Shown in pieces: positions 26,096 through 34,167 of a DNA stretch of 64,000 bases. The translations under genes were made by a program, and so were the position numbers. Position 1 is the stretch's first letter; every line of letters starts with the position of its first letter. The notes beneath the pieces are model-generated. The model was not told where the DNA came from. It saw nothing but the letters and a program-made list of their open reading frames with translations, and did not search any database. This DNA comes from Bacteroides stercoris ATCC 43183 (GTDB lineage Bacteria; Bacteroidota; Bacteroidia; Bacteroidales; Bacteroidaceae): positions 1,054,001 to 1,118,000 of the forward strand of contig NZ_CP102262.1 of assembly GCF_025147325.1 (NCBI RefSeq). Reading direction: 5' to 3'.

Positions 26096-29059
26096 TTAGT
26101 TGTTGAGTTTAACGGTTGCGGGTTGGGTACATTCATCTACCAGGTAGACTATGGACACATACGGAATACCGGAGTTGGTTGTCAGCCCGATTTCACAGGT
26201 ACGGCTGTTGGAATATCCGATGCTTACGCCGGCTGCTTCTATCTGGGGGCGGAGTTTGCGCAGGGCGTATGCGTTCAGTTCGGGATATGTGAAGCCGCGG
26301 TCGCCGGCAAAGCCGCAGCAGCCTACTTCTTCGGGTATGATGACTTTGGATGAGCAGAGACGTGCCAAGGCTGTAATCGTATCGGCAAGCCCCATCTTGC
26401 GCATGGAACAGGTGATGTGAACTGCCACAGGGCGGTCGGTAGGGGTGAATACCAGTCTGTTACGCAGGAATGTATATATGAACTCTGCCGGTTCGTAAAG
26501 CTTCATTTTATGGATGGTCTCGCGCATCCGGTGCAGGCACGGGCTTTGGTCGCACAGCACAGGATACCTGCCCTGTTCGCTGGCTTTCCACAAGGCTGCC
26601 TCCAGTTCGGCAGATTTGCGGTCGGCAATGTCAAGCATTCCCTTGCTTTCCCAGATTGTGCCGCAGCAAAGCTTTTCCATGTTTTCGGGGAAGATGACTT
26701 CGTAACCGCCTTTTTGCAACAGGGCAATCATTTTGCTCGCCAATGCCTGCTCCACAGGCGATTTTTTTGGCAGTCCCATTGTCTGGTTGATGCAACTGGG
26801 GAAATAAACCACTTTCAATTGACCATTAGCCGAACTGTCTTTGTCTGCGTTCTTATTCCGCAGGGTATCGTTGTCAATTGTCAATTGTGAACTTTTAATT
26901 GAATAGGCTTTGGGCATTGCCGGCGTCCAAAGGGGGATGCCGAGAACGTTGTGCATGCCTTTGGTGATGCAGCTCATCGCTTTGGTTCCCAATACGGAAT
27001 GACCGAGGTTGGCAAGTCCCAATACGGGACGCAGTGCACTTTTTATGCCGGCGAAGTGATTGGCGGCGAAATTGCCGGCCTTATATCCTATGCTGCCTTG
27101 CGGCAATTCTTTCTGGCGGATGATGTGTGTCAGGTCACCCGTATTGATTCCCATAGGACAGGACATGGAACAGAGACCGTCGCCGGCACAGGTCTGGTTG
27201 CCAGGATAGCGGTATTGTTTTTCCAGCAGGGCGAGACGTTCGGGGGCTTCGCCGCTCTGTTGAAGGCGGGCTATCTCCCTTTGCAGTACGATGCGCTGTC
27301 TTGAGGAGAGGGTGAAGCCGCAGGACAGGCAGTTCACTTCGCAGAAGCCGCATTCGATGCAGCGGTTTACTTTGGCTGCCGGATTTTGGGCATCCAAAGG
27401 AATCAGCGGAAGCGGTTTGAAATTTTTGATATGGCATTTCGGGTCGTCATTGAAAATAACGCCCGGATTCAACAGACCTTTCGGGTCGAACAGGTTTTTG
27501 ACGGCTTTCATCACCTCGTAGGCTGCATCTCCCCATTCGTGGCGTACAAAAGGAGCCATGTTTCTGCCCGTACCGTGTTCTGCCTTCAGCGAGCCGTCGT
27601 ATTTGTCCGCAACCAGTGTCTTGACATCATTCATCAGGTTTTCGTAGCGTTTCACTTCGGCTTCGCTGCTAAAAGACTGATTGAGGATGAAGTGGTAGTT
27701 CCCCTCCAGCGCATGTCCGTATATACAAGCATCCTCGTAGCCGTGACGGGCTATGAGTTGCTGCAATTCGGCGGTTGCTTCGGGTAGGTCCTCGATGTGG
27801 AAAGCCACATCTTCGATGAGGCACGTTGTTCCCGGTTTCCGCGTCCCGCCCACGGAAGGGAAGATGCCGGAGCGGATGGCCCAGTACTTTGAATACTCTT
27901 CGGGCTTGTCGGTGAAGCATACGGGTGTGTAGGTCTGGAAAGCGGAGAGGCATTGTTCTATTGCACGGATGTTCTGCCGAAGTTCTTCCGTGCTGCGGGC
28001 TTTGGTCTCGGTCAGCACGGCGGTCAGTCCGGTTTCGTCTCCCGGTTCTACGCCGGGCAGGGTGGATGAACATATTTCGCCCTTATACTTCAGGAATACG
28101 GGGTCGCTTACCGATGCCAGAGATTTCCAGTCCAGCAGCTCTGCTCCTTTTACGGTCCACTCACCATTGGCGCCGGTTAGTTTTTTCATGGCTACCACAG
28201 CACGGCAAGCTTCTTTTATGGTCTTGAAGTAGAGCATGGCACTTGCCTTGCAAGGGTAGTCATACTCCGTTTTCATAGTCACTTGCGAGAGGAATGCGAG
28301 TGTTCCCTCCGAACCCACCATAAGATGGGCAATGATATCGAACGGGTCGTCGAAGCGGACAAAAGGGAGCAGGTTCAGACCGGTTACATTCTTTATGGAA
28401 TATTTGTAGCGGATGCGTTCCGCCAGTTTCCCGTCGGCACGCACTTCATCGCGGAGCGTGCAGATGCGCCGGATGAAATCGCGGTGTGTCACTTCGAATG
28501 CGGCGCGGCTTACACTGTCGCCGGTGTCGAGTACCGTTCCGTCAGCCAGTACGATGCGGGCGGAGAGAAGCACCTTGTCGCTGTTGGCATGCGTACCGCA
28601 GTTCATGCCCGAAGCGTTGTTCATGACGATACCACCCACCATGGCGCTTTTTACGGAGGCAGGGTCGGGAGCGAATTTCCGCCCGAAAGGGGCCAGCAAT
28701 TCATTGACCCGTTGCCCGATGATACCGGGCTGCAGGGTGATTTCTTCATGGTCGGGAGATATGCTGTAGCCTTCCCAATGTTTGCCGGCTACAATAAGTA
28801 TGGAGTCGCTGATGGCTTGTCCGGATAAGCTGGTTCCTGCTGCCCGGAAAGTGACGGGCAGGTTGTGGCTGCCGGCAAGTTTCAGCAGCCGGGAGATTTC
28901 CTCTTCTCCTTCCGAACGGATTACGATTTGCGGGATGAGGCGGTAGAAACCGGCATCTGTTCCCCAAGCCAGCCGACGGAGTTCGTCGGTGTAAATCCTT
29001 TCCTGCGGAATGAATTGTCTCGCTTCCTGCAGGAAAGCCATGTAGTTACTCTTTTCCAT
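26096..29059 (-). CDS. FAD-linked oxidase fused to Fe-S and CCG domains, probable D-lactate dehydrogenase
   Basis: This 987-residue fusion starts with an FAD-binding type-4 domain (about 40-260; VTFRAAGTSLSGQAISD, GGIVMNNASGMNCGTHANSD) and the FAD-oxidase C-terminal domain (to about 540; HGTGRNMAPFV). A ferredoxin-like region follows with CIECGFCEVNC (about 566-577) and CAGDGLCSMSCP. Two CCG modules end the chain (LCCGTIWES near 800, GCCGFAGDRG near 915). This is the layout of YdiJ/Dld-II-type 2-hydroxyacid dehydrogenases that pass electrons to quinone. MurQ, encoded in the same operon, makes D-lactate, so D-lactate is the natural substrate guess. Residues about 718-748, between the Fe-S and CCG parts, are encoded by a dispersed repeat (26815-26902) that is also found in the SpoIID gene. 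Confidence 0.88.
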   Translation of the reverse strand: MEKSNYMAFLQEARQFIPQERIYTDELRRLAWGTDAGFYRLIPQIVIRSEGEEEISRLLKLAGSHNLPVTFRAAGTSLSGQAISDSILIVAGKHWEGYSISPDHEEITLQPGIIGQRVNELLAPFGRKFAPDPASVKSAMVGGIVMNNASGMNCGTHANSDKVLLSARIVLADGTVLDTGDSVSRAAFEVTHRDFIRRICTLRDEVRADGKLAERIRYKYSIKNVTGLNLLPFVRFDDPFDIIAHLMVGSEGTLAFLSQVTMKTEYDYPCKASAMLYFKTIKEACRAVVAMKKLTGANGEWTVKGAELLDWKSLASVSDPVFLKYKGEICSSTLPGVEPGDETGLTAVLTETKARSTEELRQNIRAIEQCLSAFQTYTPVCFTDKPEEYSKYWAIRSGIFPSVGGTRKPGTTCLIEDVAFHIEDLPEATAELQQLIARHGYEDACIYGHALEGNYHFILNQSFSSEAEVKRYENLMNDVKTLVADKYDGSLKAEHGTGRNMAPFVRHEWGDAAYEVMKAVKNLFDPKGLLNPGVIFNDDPKCHIKNFKPLPLIPLDAQNPAAKVNRCIECGFCEVNCLSCGFTLSSRQRIVLQREIARLQQSGEAPERLALLEKQYRYPGNQTCAGDGLCSMSCPMGINTGDLTHIIRQKELPQGSIGYKAGNFAANHFAGIKSALRPVLGLANLGHSVLGTKAMSCITKGMHNVLGIPLWTPAMPKAYSIKSSQLTIDNDTLRNKNADKDSSANGQLKVVYFPSCINQTMGLPKKSPVEQALASKMIALLQKGGYEVIFPENMEKLCCGTIWESKGMLDIADRKSAELEAALWKASEQGRYPVLCDQSPCLHRMRETIHKMKLYEPAEFIYTFLRNRLVFTPTDRPVAVHITCSMRKMGLADTITALARLCSSKVIIPEEVGCCGFAGDRGFTYPELNAYALRKLRPQIEAAGVSIGYSNSRTCEIGLTTNSGIPYVSIVYLVDECTQPATVKLNN
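26815..26902. repeat. Short dispersed repeat inserted in frame in the flavoprotein gene
   Basis: The segment aligns over about 80 bp with 32655-32765 inside the SpoIID gene. The shared core on the plus strand is TTATTCCG with flanking TGCGTT and GGTATC, followed by CAATTGT/CAGTTGT repeats. It is bounded by CAATTG-type inverted sequence (TTCAATTGAC ... GTCAATTGTC). Translation keeps the frame and gives the pattern SQL...NDT.RNKNA..D..AN.QL. Confidence 0.85.
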
Positions 29060-29201
29060 AATGTATAGATCTTTTTACTCCTGTGCTTCTTCCCGCAATC
29101 CTTGTCGCAATAACTTGTGAAAGAACTTTATAGGGAAGCACATTCAATATACAACCGAATGATATTCAGTATGCGACTTACCGTTTTTTATACTTGTCAA
29201 A

Positions 29202-30440
29202 TTATTTATATAAATAATACTGCTTCGACAGTTTACGGAACTCCTCAACGTCTTTGTACCAATAGTCGCGGATGTCTTCCCAACGGTTGCGCTTGCTGAA
29301 GCGTTCGCGTATCTGTTTTGAGCCGCTTACCTTGTCGAACATGGCGAAACGGCCTTTATCCGCATGGTCAAATACGGCACGGTCGGGATAGAGCGCGGCT
29401 ACTTCCTGCATTACGAGGAACTGTATCTCGCTTAGCGGTGCTTTGCCGAAATCCATGATGTGCACTTGCACGCCCTGCAGCAACTCTCCTTTACCTACGG
29501 AGTAGAACGGTTTCAGGTACATCGGTCGGAAGACGATACCCGGTACGTTCAGCCCGTTCAGGTTTCTGGCAAGTTTCTCGGCTTCCACCCACGGGGCAGC
29601 GAACATCTGGAACGGAATCGTGTAACCTACTCCGATAGACATATAGCCCAACTCTCCCAAAATGCCGCTCACGGGATAGAAAAATGCGGAGTGCGGGTGC
29701 GGAATGTGCGGAGAAGAAGGAACCCATTGCAATCCGGTCTGTGTATAGTCCATCTTGCGCTTCCAGCCTTTCATCTTTACAACCTGCAATTTGCATTGCT
29801 TGCCGTCTTTCAGCATCTTTTCCCCATTCAGCATGAAAGCCAGCTCACCGCAAGTGAGTCCGTAAAGGTACGGAATTTTAAATTGGCTGACAAAGGAAAT
29901 GCAGTCATCTTCCGTCAGATTACCCTCTATCTTCAATCCGCCTACGGGATTGGGGCGATCCAGTACGATAAATTCCTTGTTGTTCTCGGCAGCGGCTTCC
30001 ATGGCAAGTCCCATGGTACTGATGTAGGTGAATGAGCGGCAGCCGATGTCCTGAATGTCGTATACCAGTACATCAATGTCCTTCAGCATCTCCGGAGTCG
30101 CTTTGCGTGTCTTGCCGTAGAGGGAATAGACGGGCAGTCCGGTTGAGGCATCCTTGATGTCCGTTACGTGATCGCCGGCATGTACATCACCACGTACGCC
30201 ATGTTCCGGACCGTAGAGTGCCACGAGATTCACGTTCGGCGCTTCGTGCAGAATATCGATGGTGGATTTCATGTGATTATCTACTCCCGTAGGATTGGTA
30301 ATCAGTCCCACACGTTTACCTTCCAGGCATTTGAAGTTTTGCTCTTTCAGCACTTCGATGCCGGTCTTTATTTTTATTTTCTGTGCGTATGCCATGCAGC
30401 AAAGGGTGCAAAGGATACAGAGAACGAGATGTTTTTTCAT
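29202..30440 (-). CDS. namZ: Exo-beta-N-acetylmuramidase, NamZ family (GH171, DUF1343), copy 1
   Basis: This 412-residue protein has a signal peptide (CTLCCMAYAQ, cleavage near 20). It carries the DUF1343 blocks RVGLITNPTGV, YGPEHGVRG (Glu79, His80), DIQDIGCRSFTY and LDRPNPVGG. NamZ of Bacillus subtilis is the founding GH171 enzyme and removes MurNAc from the non-reducing end of peptide-free glycan. Here it would act in the periplasm and feed MurT. It lies 33 bp downstream of ampG and 142 bp upstream of the flavoprotein gene. A second copy heads the operon at 42189-43355; the two share motifs but differ clearly through the chain, so they may prefer different fragment lengths or end groups. 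Confidence 0.92.
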   Translation of the reverse strand: MKKHLVLCILCTLCCMAYAQKIKIKTGIEVLKEQNFKCLEGKRVGLITNPTGVDNHMKSTIDILHEAPNVNLVALYGPEHGVRGDVHAGDHVTDIKDASTGLPVYSLYGKTRKATPEMLKDIDVLVYDIQDIGCRSFTYISTMGLAMEAAAENNKEFIVLDRPNPVGGLKIEGNLTEDDCISFVSQFKIPYLYGLTCGELAFMLNGEKMLKDGKQCKLQVVKMKGWKRKMDYTQTGLQWVPSSPHIPHPHSAFFYPVSGILGELGYMSIGVGYTIPFQMFAAPWVEAEKLARNLNGLNVPGIVFRPMYLKPFYSVGKGELLQGVQVHIMDFGKAPLSEIQFLVMQEVAALYPDRAVFDHADKGRFAMFDKVSGSKQIRERFSKRNRWEDIRDYWYKDVEEFRKLSKQYYLYK

Positions 30441-30473
30441 AATGGGTATCTTTATGGTTCGTTTATCAATCTT

Positions 30474-31796
30474 TTATTTCTTGCCGTATTCGGGGTCTAT
30501 CCGCCTGTCGGCAAAGACGGTGACTATCACGGTGGCAATGCAGCATGCGATTACCATCCAGAAGAAGTTGGTATAGCCGATAGCTTCCTGAATGTAACCG
30601 GCAAACATGCCCGGAATCATCATGCTCAGCGCCATGAATGCAGTGCAGATAGCATAGTGTGATGTCTTGAACTCGCCTTCGGAGAAATACATCATATAGA
30701 GCATATAGGCTGTGAAACCGAAGCCGTAGCCGAATTGTTCGATAGCAATCGCCGTTGATATGGCAAACAGGTTTTCGGGCTGGCAAATGGCCAGGTAGAC
30801 AAAAGTCAGGCAGGGAAGTGTCATACATGCCGCCATCCACCAGATGGATTTCTTCAATCCGATGCGCGATGCGAATATGCCACCGAGAATACCGCCCAAT
30901 GTGAGGAATATCACACCGATAGTGCCGTATACGATGCCTACTTCCGCCGTGGAAAGCCCTAAGCCTCCCGCTTCTTTACCGGCAACGAGGAAAGGCATGC
31001 ACATCTTGATGAGGAATGCCTCGGGCAGGCGGTAGAGCAGCATGAATACAATGGCAAGCAGTACACCCGGTTTGGTAAAATAGGTGGCGAAAGTGCGTCC
31101 GAACTCCTTGAAAATAGCCTTGGCACTGGCTGTTCCCGGAGCCAAGACCGATTTGTCTGAAGACGGTTTGGGTATCATGAAAAGGTGATAAAAACTTACT
31201 GCACTGAACATAACGGCCGTAACCAGCATCGTGATAGTCCACGACAGCGGAATGTTGTCGTATTTCAGTTCGATGGCACCGGCAATGGCTACGAGCACTC
31301 CTTGTCCGAAGATAGACGCAAGACGGTAGAAAGTGCTTCGGATACCGACAAACTCAGCCTGCTCGCCCGATTTCAATGCCAGCATATAGAACCCGTCTGC
31401 GGCAATATCGTGTGTGGCGGAAGCGAATGCCGTGATGATAAACAGTATCAAGGTTACGGTGAACATACTGATAGGAGTCGTGCCCGCTGCCATGGTTGCT
31501 TCGTCCGGATGCGGAATGGTCAGGGTCAGCAGGATGAAAGCTATCGACATAAGAATCTGCATGGAAACTACCCACCATCTTTTGGTTCTGATAATGTCTA
31601 CAAACGGGCTCCAGAAAGGTTTGATAGTCCATGGCAGATACAGCAGGCTGGTAAATAGCGCCATGTCTCCATTGGGTACACCCATTTTGGCAAACATCAG
31701 TACGGAGATGTTGTTCACGATAAAGTAGGGGATACCCTGTGCGAAATATAAGGTAGGGACCCATGCCCAGGGGGATATTTTCTTGATATTGTTCAT
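30474..31796 (-). CDS. ampG: AmpG-family muropeptide permease (MFS)
   Basis: This 440-residue protein has about 12 membrane segments of the major facilitator fold. The N-terminus YFAQGIPYFIVNNISVLMFAK and the loop LPWTIKPFWSPFVD are typical of AmpG proteins. DIAADGFYML in segment 4-5 is another AmpG-like block. AmpG imports anhydro-MurNAc muropeptides into the cytoplasm; in T. forsythia an AmpG homologue contributes to use of MurNAc sources. It sits 27 bp after the SpoIID gene and 33 bp before namZ copy 1. It gives the cluster a second import route beside MurT. Confidence 0.9.
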   Translation of the reverse strand: MNNIKKISPWAWVPTLYFAQGIPYFIVNNISVLMFAKMGVPNGDMALFTSLLYLPWTIKPFWSPFVDIIRTKRWWVVSMQILMSIAFILLTLTIPHPDEATMAAGTTPISMFTVTLILFIITAFASATHDIAADGFYMLALKSGEQAEFVGIRSTFYRLASIFGQGVLVAIAGAIELKYDNIPLSWTITMLVTAVMFSAVSFYHLFMIPKPSSDKSVLAPGTASAKAIFKEFGRTFATYFTKPGVLLAIVFMLLYRLPEAFLIKMCMPFLVAGKEAGGLGLSTAEVGIVYGTIGVIFLTLGGILGGIFASRIGLKKSIWWMAACMTLPCLTFVYLAICQPENLFAISTAIAIEQFGYGFGFTAYMLYMMYFSEGEFKTSHYAICTAFMALSMMIPGMFAGYIQEAIGYTNFFWMVIACCIATVIVTVFADRRIDPEYGKK

Positions 31797-31823
31797 TCTG
31801 TCAATTGTTTTTCTGTTATAGGA

Positions 31824-33203
31824 TTAGTCATATAGTTGGTCGATACTGGCGCCGATGTAGTAATGCAGCAATATCTCATCGTATTTGTATCCTTGTTCTC
31901 CCATTACGGCAGCACCTATCTGGCAGAGACCTGCGCCATGTCCCCATCCGGCTCCGGTGAGGATGAAACGCCCGGGGATGCCGGCCTCCGACACTTCTGC
32001 GCGGTCTACGACAAAGGCGGAGCTGTAAAGGTGTGAAGGAGAAAGCGTCCGGCGGATTTCCAGCTCTTTCCCGATAGTCAGCGTCTTCTTCGTACCTACG
32101 ATTTTCAGTTTCCAAAGGCGTCCGGAGGTGCCGCGGGCCACGGGAACAAGGTCGATTATCTGTCCGTAGTCTATGCCGGAGCGTTTCAGTATGAGGGCGG
32201 AGAGTTCGTCTTGAGTATATTCTACTTTCCAACGGTAGAAATCGGTGGTTTCCTGGTCGTAATTGTTGAGAACCTGTGACAGGATTTTCTTATCCGTAGT
32301 ATTGCAGAATGCTTCGGGGGAAGTACGTATCCAGCGGTCGGCTTCGGACTCCTGAGTCAGGTCGGGCAGTTCGGGAGCAGTCTTTTCATTTCCTGTCAGA
32401 TAATCGCGCTGTTTGGCAAGATAGGGATATTTGATATCTTCCCAGCAATACTGGAACTCTTCGAATGCTCCGCCGCAGCATTTGGAGAAGCGGGCATCGC
32501 ATATTCTGCCTTCTGAGGTAAGTACCTGTCCGTGGGTGGCGGCTATCGCCTGGCGGACTATATCGGTGGAAGCGCGCGTTATCCCCTGATAGCGCTGGCA
32601 GTGGTCGTCCGCACATACGTCGAAATGGGTATGGGAGTCGCGCTCATACCATTTCAATTGACAGTAGGCAGTTGACAGTTGGCAATTGGCTGCGTTGTCT
32701 TGGTTTGCGTTTTTATTCCGTATGGTATCATTACCGGTTGACAGTTGTGAATTGTTAATTTGCAAACCAGAAAGGTTTGCAAGCAGCCAGCTGCGCGAGA
32801 TGACTGCATGTGCCTTCAGCAGTTCCAGGGAAGCGGTAGCACTCATCTCGCTGGAGATGACGCTGGTCAGGTAATCCTCCACGCGGATGACATTGATACC
32901 AGTCAGCTTGCCGTTTTCTACGATAATCTTTAAAGAACCCTGGAAGCGTTGGTCTTCTTTGCGTTCCCAGTGGAAGTTTATCCCGATAGTCACATCCAGC
33001 AACTCGAATGCCGCAATGGATTCTTGCAGGGGTTCAAACATTAGTTCGTCATATTGCCTGCCGTTCCAAAGGATTTTACCTTCGTCGTAGGTAACAGTCT
33101 GCTTGCCGTTGACTTCCTTGCCGGATACGTGGTAGGGGGCAAGCAGGATAAATTCTATCTGTGGCTCGAATAGGATGCCGACTTCTACTTTGGGTTCTTT
33201 CAT
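31824..33203 (-). CDS. SpoIID/LytB-domain protein with an in-frame repeat insert
   Basis: This 459-residue protein starts MKEPKVEVGILFEP and has no recognisable signal peptide, unusual for a SpoIID relative. A short N-terminal beta-rich region (1-85) precedes the SpoIID core: VEDYLTSVISSEMSATASLELLKAHAVISRSW (about 108-139), FDVCADDHCQRYQG and SKCCGGAFEE. It ends with the conserved ILTGAGWGHGAGLCQIGAAVM. SpoIID is a lytic transglycosylase of peptide-free glycan strands; LytB relatives activate amidases. Residues about 148-183, in the variable loop between the conserved helix and FDVCADDH, are encoded by a dispersed repeat shared with the flavoprotein gene. It lies between DUF4922 and ampG with gaps of 27-28 bp. 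Confidence 0.85.
   Translation of the reverse strand: MKEPKVEVGILFEPQIEFILLAPYHVSGKEVNGKQTVTYDEGKILWNGRQYDELMFEPLQESIAAFELLDVTIGINFHWERKEDQRFQGSLKIIVENGKLTGINVIRVEDYLTSVISSEMSATASLELLKAHAVISRSWLLANLSGLQINNSQLSTGNDTIRNKNANQDNAANCQLSTAYCQLKWYERDSHTHFDVCADDHCQRYQGITRASTDIVRQAIAATHGQVLTSEGRICDARFSKCCGGAFEEFQYCWEDIKYPYLAKQRDYLTGNEKTAPELPDLTQESEADRWIRTSPEAFCNTTDKKILSQVLNNYDQETTDFYRWKVEYTQDELSALILKRSGIDYGQIIDLVPVARGTSGRLWKLKIVGTKKTLTIGKELEIRRTLSPSHLYSSAFVVDRAEVSEAGIPGRFILTGAGWGHGAGLCQIGAAVMGEQGYKYDEILLHYYIGASIDQLYD
32655..32765. repeat. Short dispersed repeat inserted in frame in the SpoIID gene
   Basis: It aligns with 26815-26902. This copy is longer on one side, with extra TTGACAGT units (ACAGTAGGCAGTTGACAGTT), and is bounded by CAATTG and GAATTGTTAATT. 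The reading frame is kept through the insert; 16 of 25 residues of its core product equal those of the other copy. Confidence 0.85.
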
Positions 33204-33231
33204 ACTTGTTTATTTAAAGGGATGACGGATA

Positions 33232-34164
33232 TTACAGTTGTTCCTGGATGCGTTTCCGCACCTTTTGAAAATCTGCGGGAGAAAGGCATACTTCACCCAA
33301 TATCTGTGCGATGTCTTCTGCCGTTATTTTGATGAAATCTTTCTCGACGGGGGTGATGAATACGCCGCCTAAGTCTACGGAGGCAGGACTGCTCAGCAGG
33401 TTGGCGTCGCCTTCGGCCGTATAACATGCCGGACGATGCTTGGCACGAGGAAAGACAAATACAATCCATTTGTTGTCTTCGTACATTACAAGGACATTCA
33501 TCATCGGTTCGTCTTCACCGGGCTGTATGTCCAGTGAGTGATAAATGGTGTCGAACAGCTTAATAGCCGTCTTGCGGTCGGCAGATTCGATGACGAGCGT
33601 AGTGCGCGGGGCATCGTTCAGCCACCATAGGGTGGCCTGACCGTAGTCGGCTACTTTGCCTGCTACCTGTCTACGCCAGTCTTGTTCAATAGGCATGAAG
33701 CCTTTGTTGCCGGCCTGGAAGTGGGCGTGGTCGGGAGCGGAAGCGCCGCACTTGGGACCATTGTAAAAAATGGTGTAGTCGGTCAGTTGCCGTGCCAGGT
33801 CCAGCATATCCCCGAAGCGGGGAGCTATGCGCTGGGCGACATGTGCGGTTTCCGGTACCGTCAGATGACGGGGGAATATGGGAAACGGATTGACCAATAT
33901 GTTGTAGTGTCCTTCGAACGGGATGCCTTTTTGCACTGCCGGCAAGTTGGCGGGGCAGAGAAAGCATTTACGTTCCTTAATGGACTTTGCATCTACTTTG
34001 GCTCCGGAAGATACGATACGTGCCGGATTGAACTGTACTTTATAAAGGGTGCCGTTTACATTCAGTTCTTTCACCTGCACTCCGGAAAGGGCGGCGTAGT
34101 TATTACGCGCCGTTTCCCAGGAAGCAAGCTGTTCGGTTAGAAGATTGTGTATGGTCTGATTCAT
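33232..34164 (-). CDS. DUF4922 protein, HIT/GalT-like nucleotidyltransferase fold
   Basis: This 310-residue cytoplasmic protein has the HIT-like motif DHAHFQAG (about 145-152), in which two His flank a variable residue as in GalT and Ap4A-phosphorylase families. NPFPIFPRHLTV upstream and FPRAKHRPACY downstream resemble the ends of the same fold, and FLCPANLP with a nearby second Cys could bind zinc. Relatives are annotated DUF4922 and have no assigned reaction that I know of. By fold, transfer of a nucleotidyl group to or from a sugar phosphate is plausible. It is 3 bp from the GT2 gene, the tightest spacing in the operon, so the two products probably work together. Confidence 0.8.
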   Translation of the reverse strand: MNQTIHNLLTEQLASWETARNNYAALSGVQVKELNVNGTLYKVQFNPARIVSSGAKVDAKSIKERKCFLCPANLPAVQKGIPFEGHYNILVNPFPIFPRHLTVPETAHVAQRIAPRFGDMLDLARQLTDYTIFYNGPKCGASAPDHAHFQAGNKGFMPIEQDWRRQVAGKVADYGQATLWWLNDAPRTTLVIESADRKTAIKLFDTIYHSLDIQPGEDEPMMNVLVMYEDNKWIVFVFPRAKHRPACYTAEGDANLLSSPASVDLGGVFITPVEKDFIKITAEDIAQILGEVCLSPADFQKVRKRIQEQL

Positions 34165-34167
34165 AGG

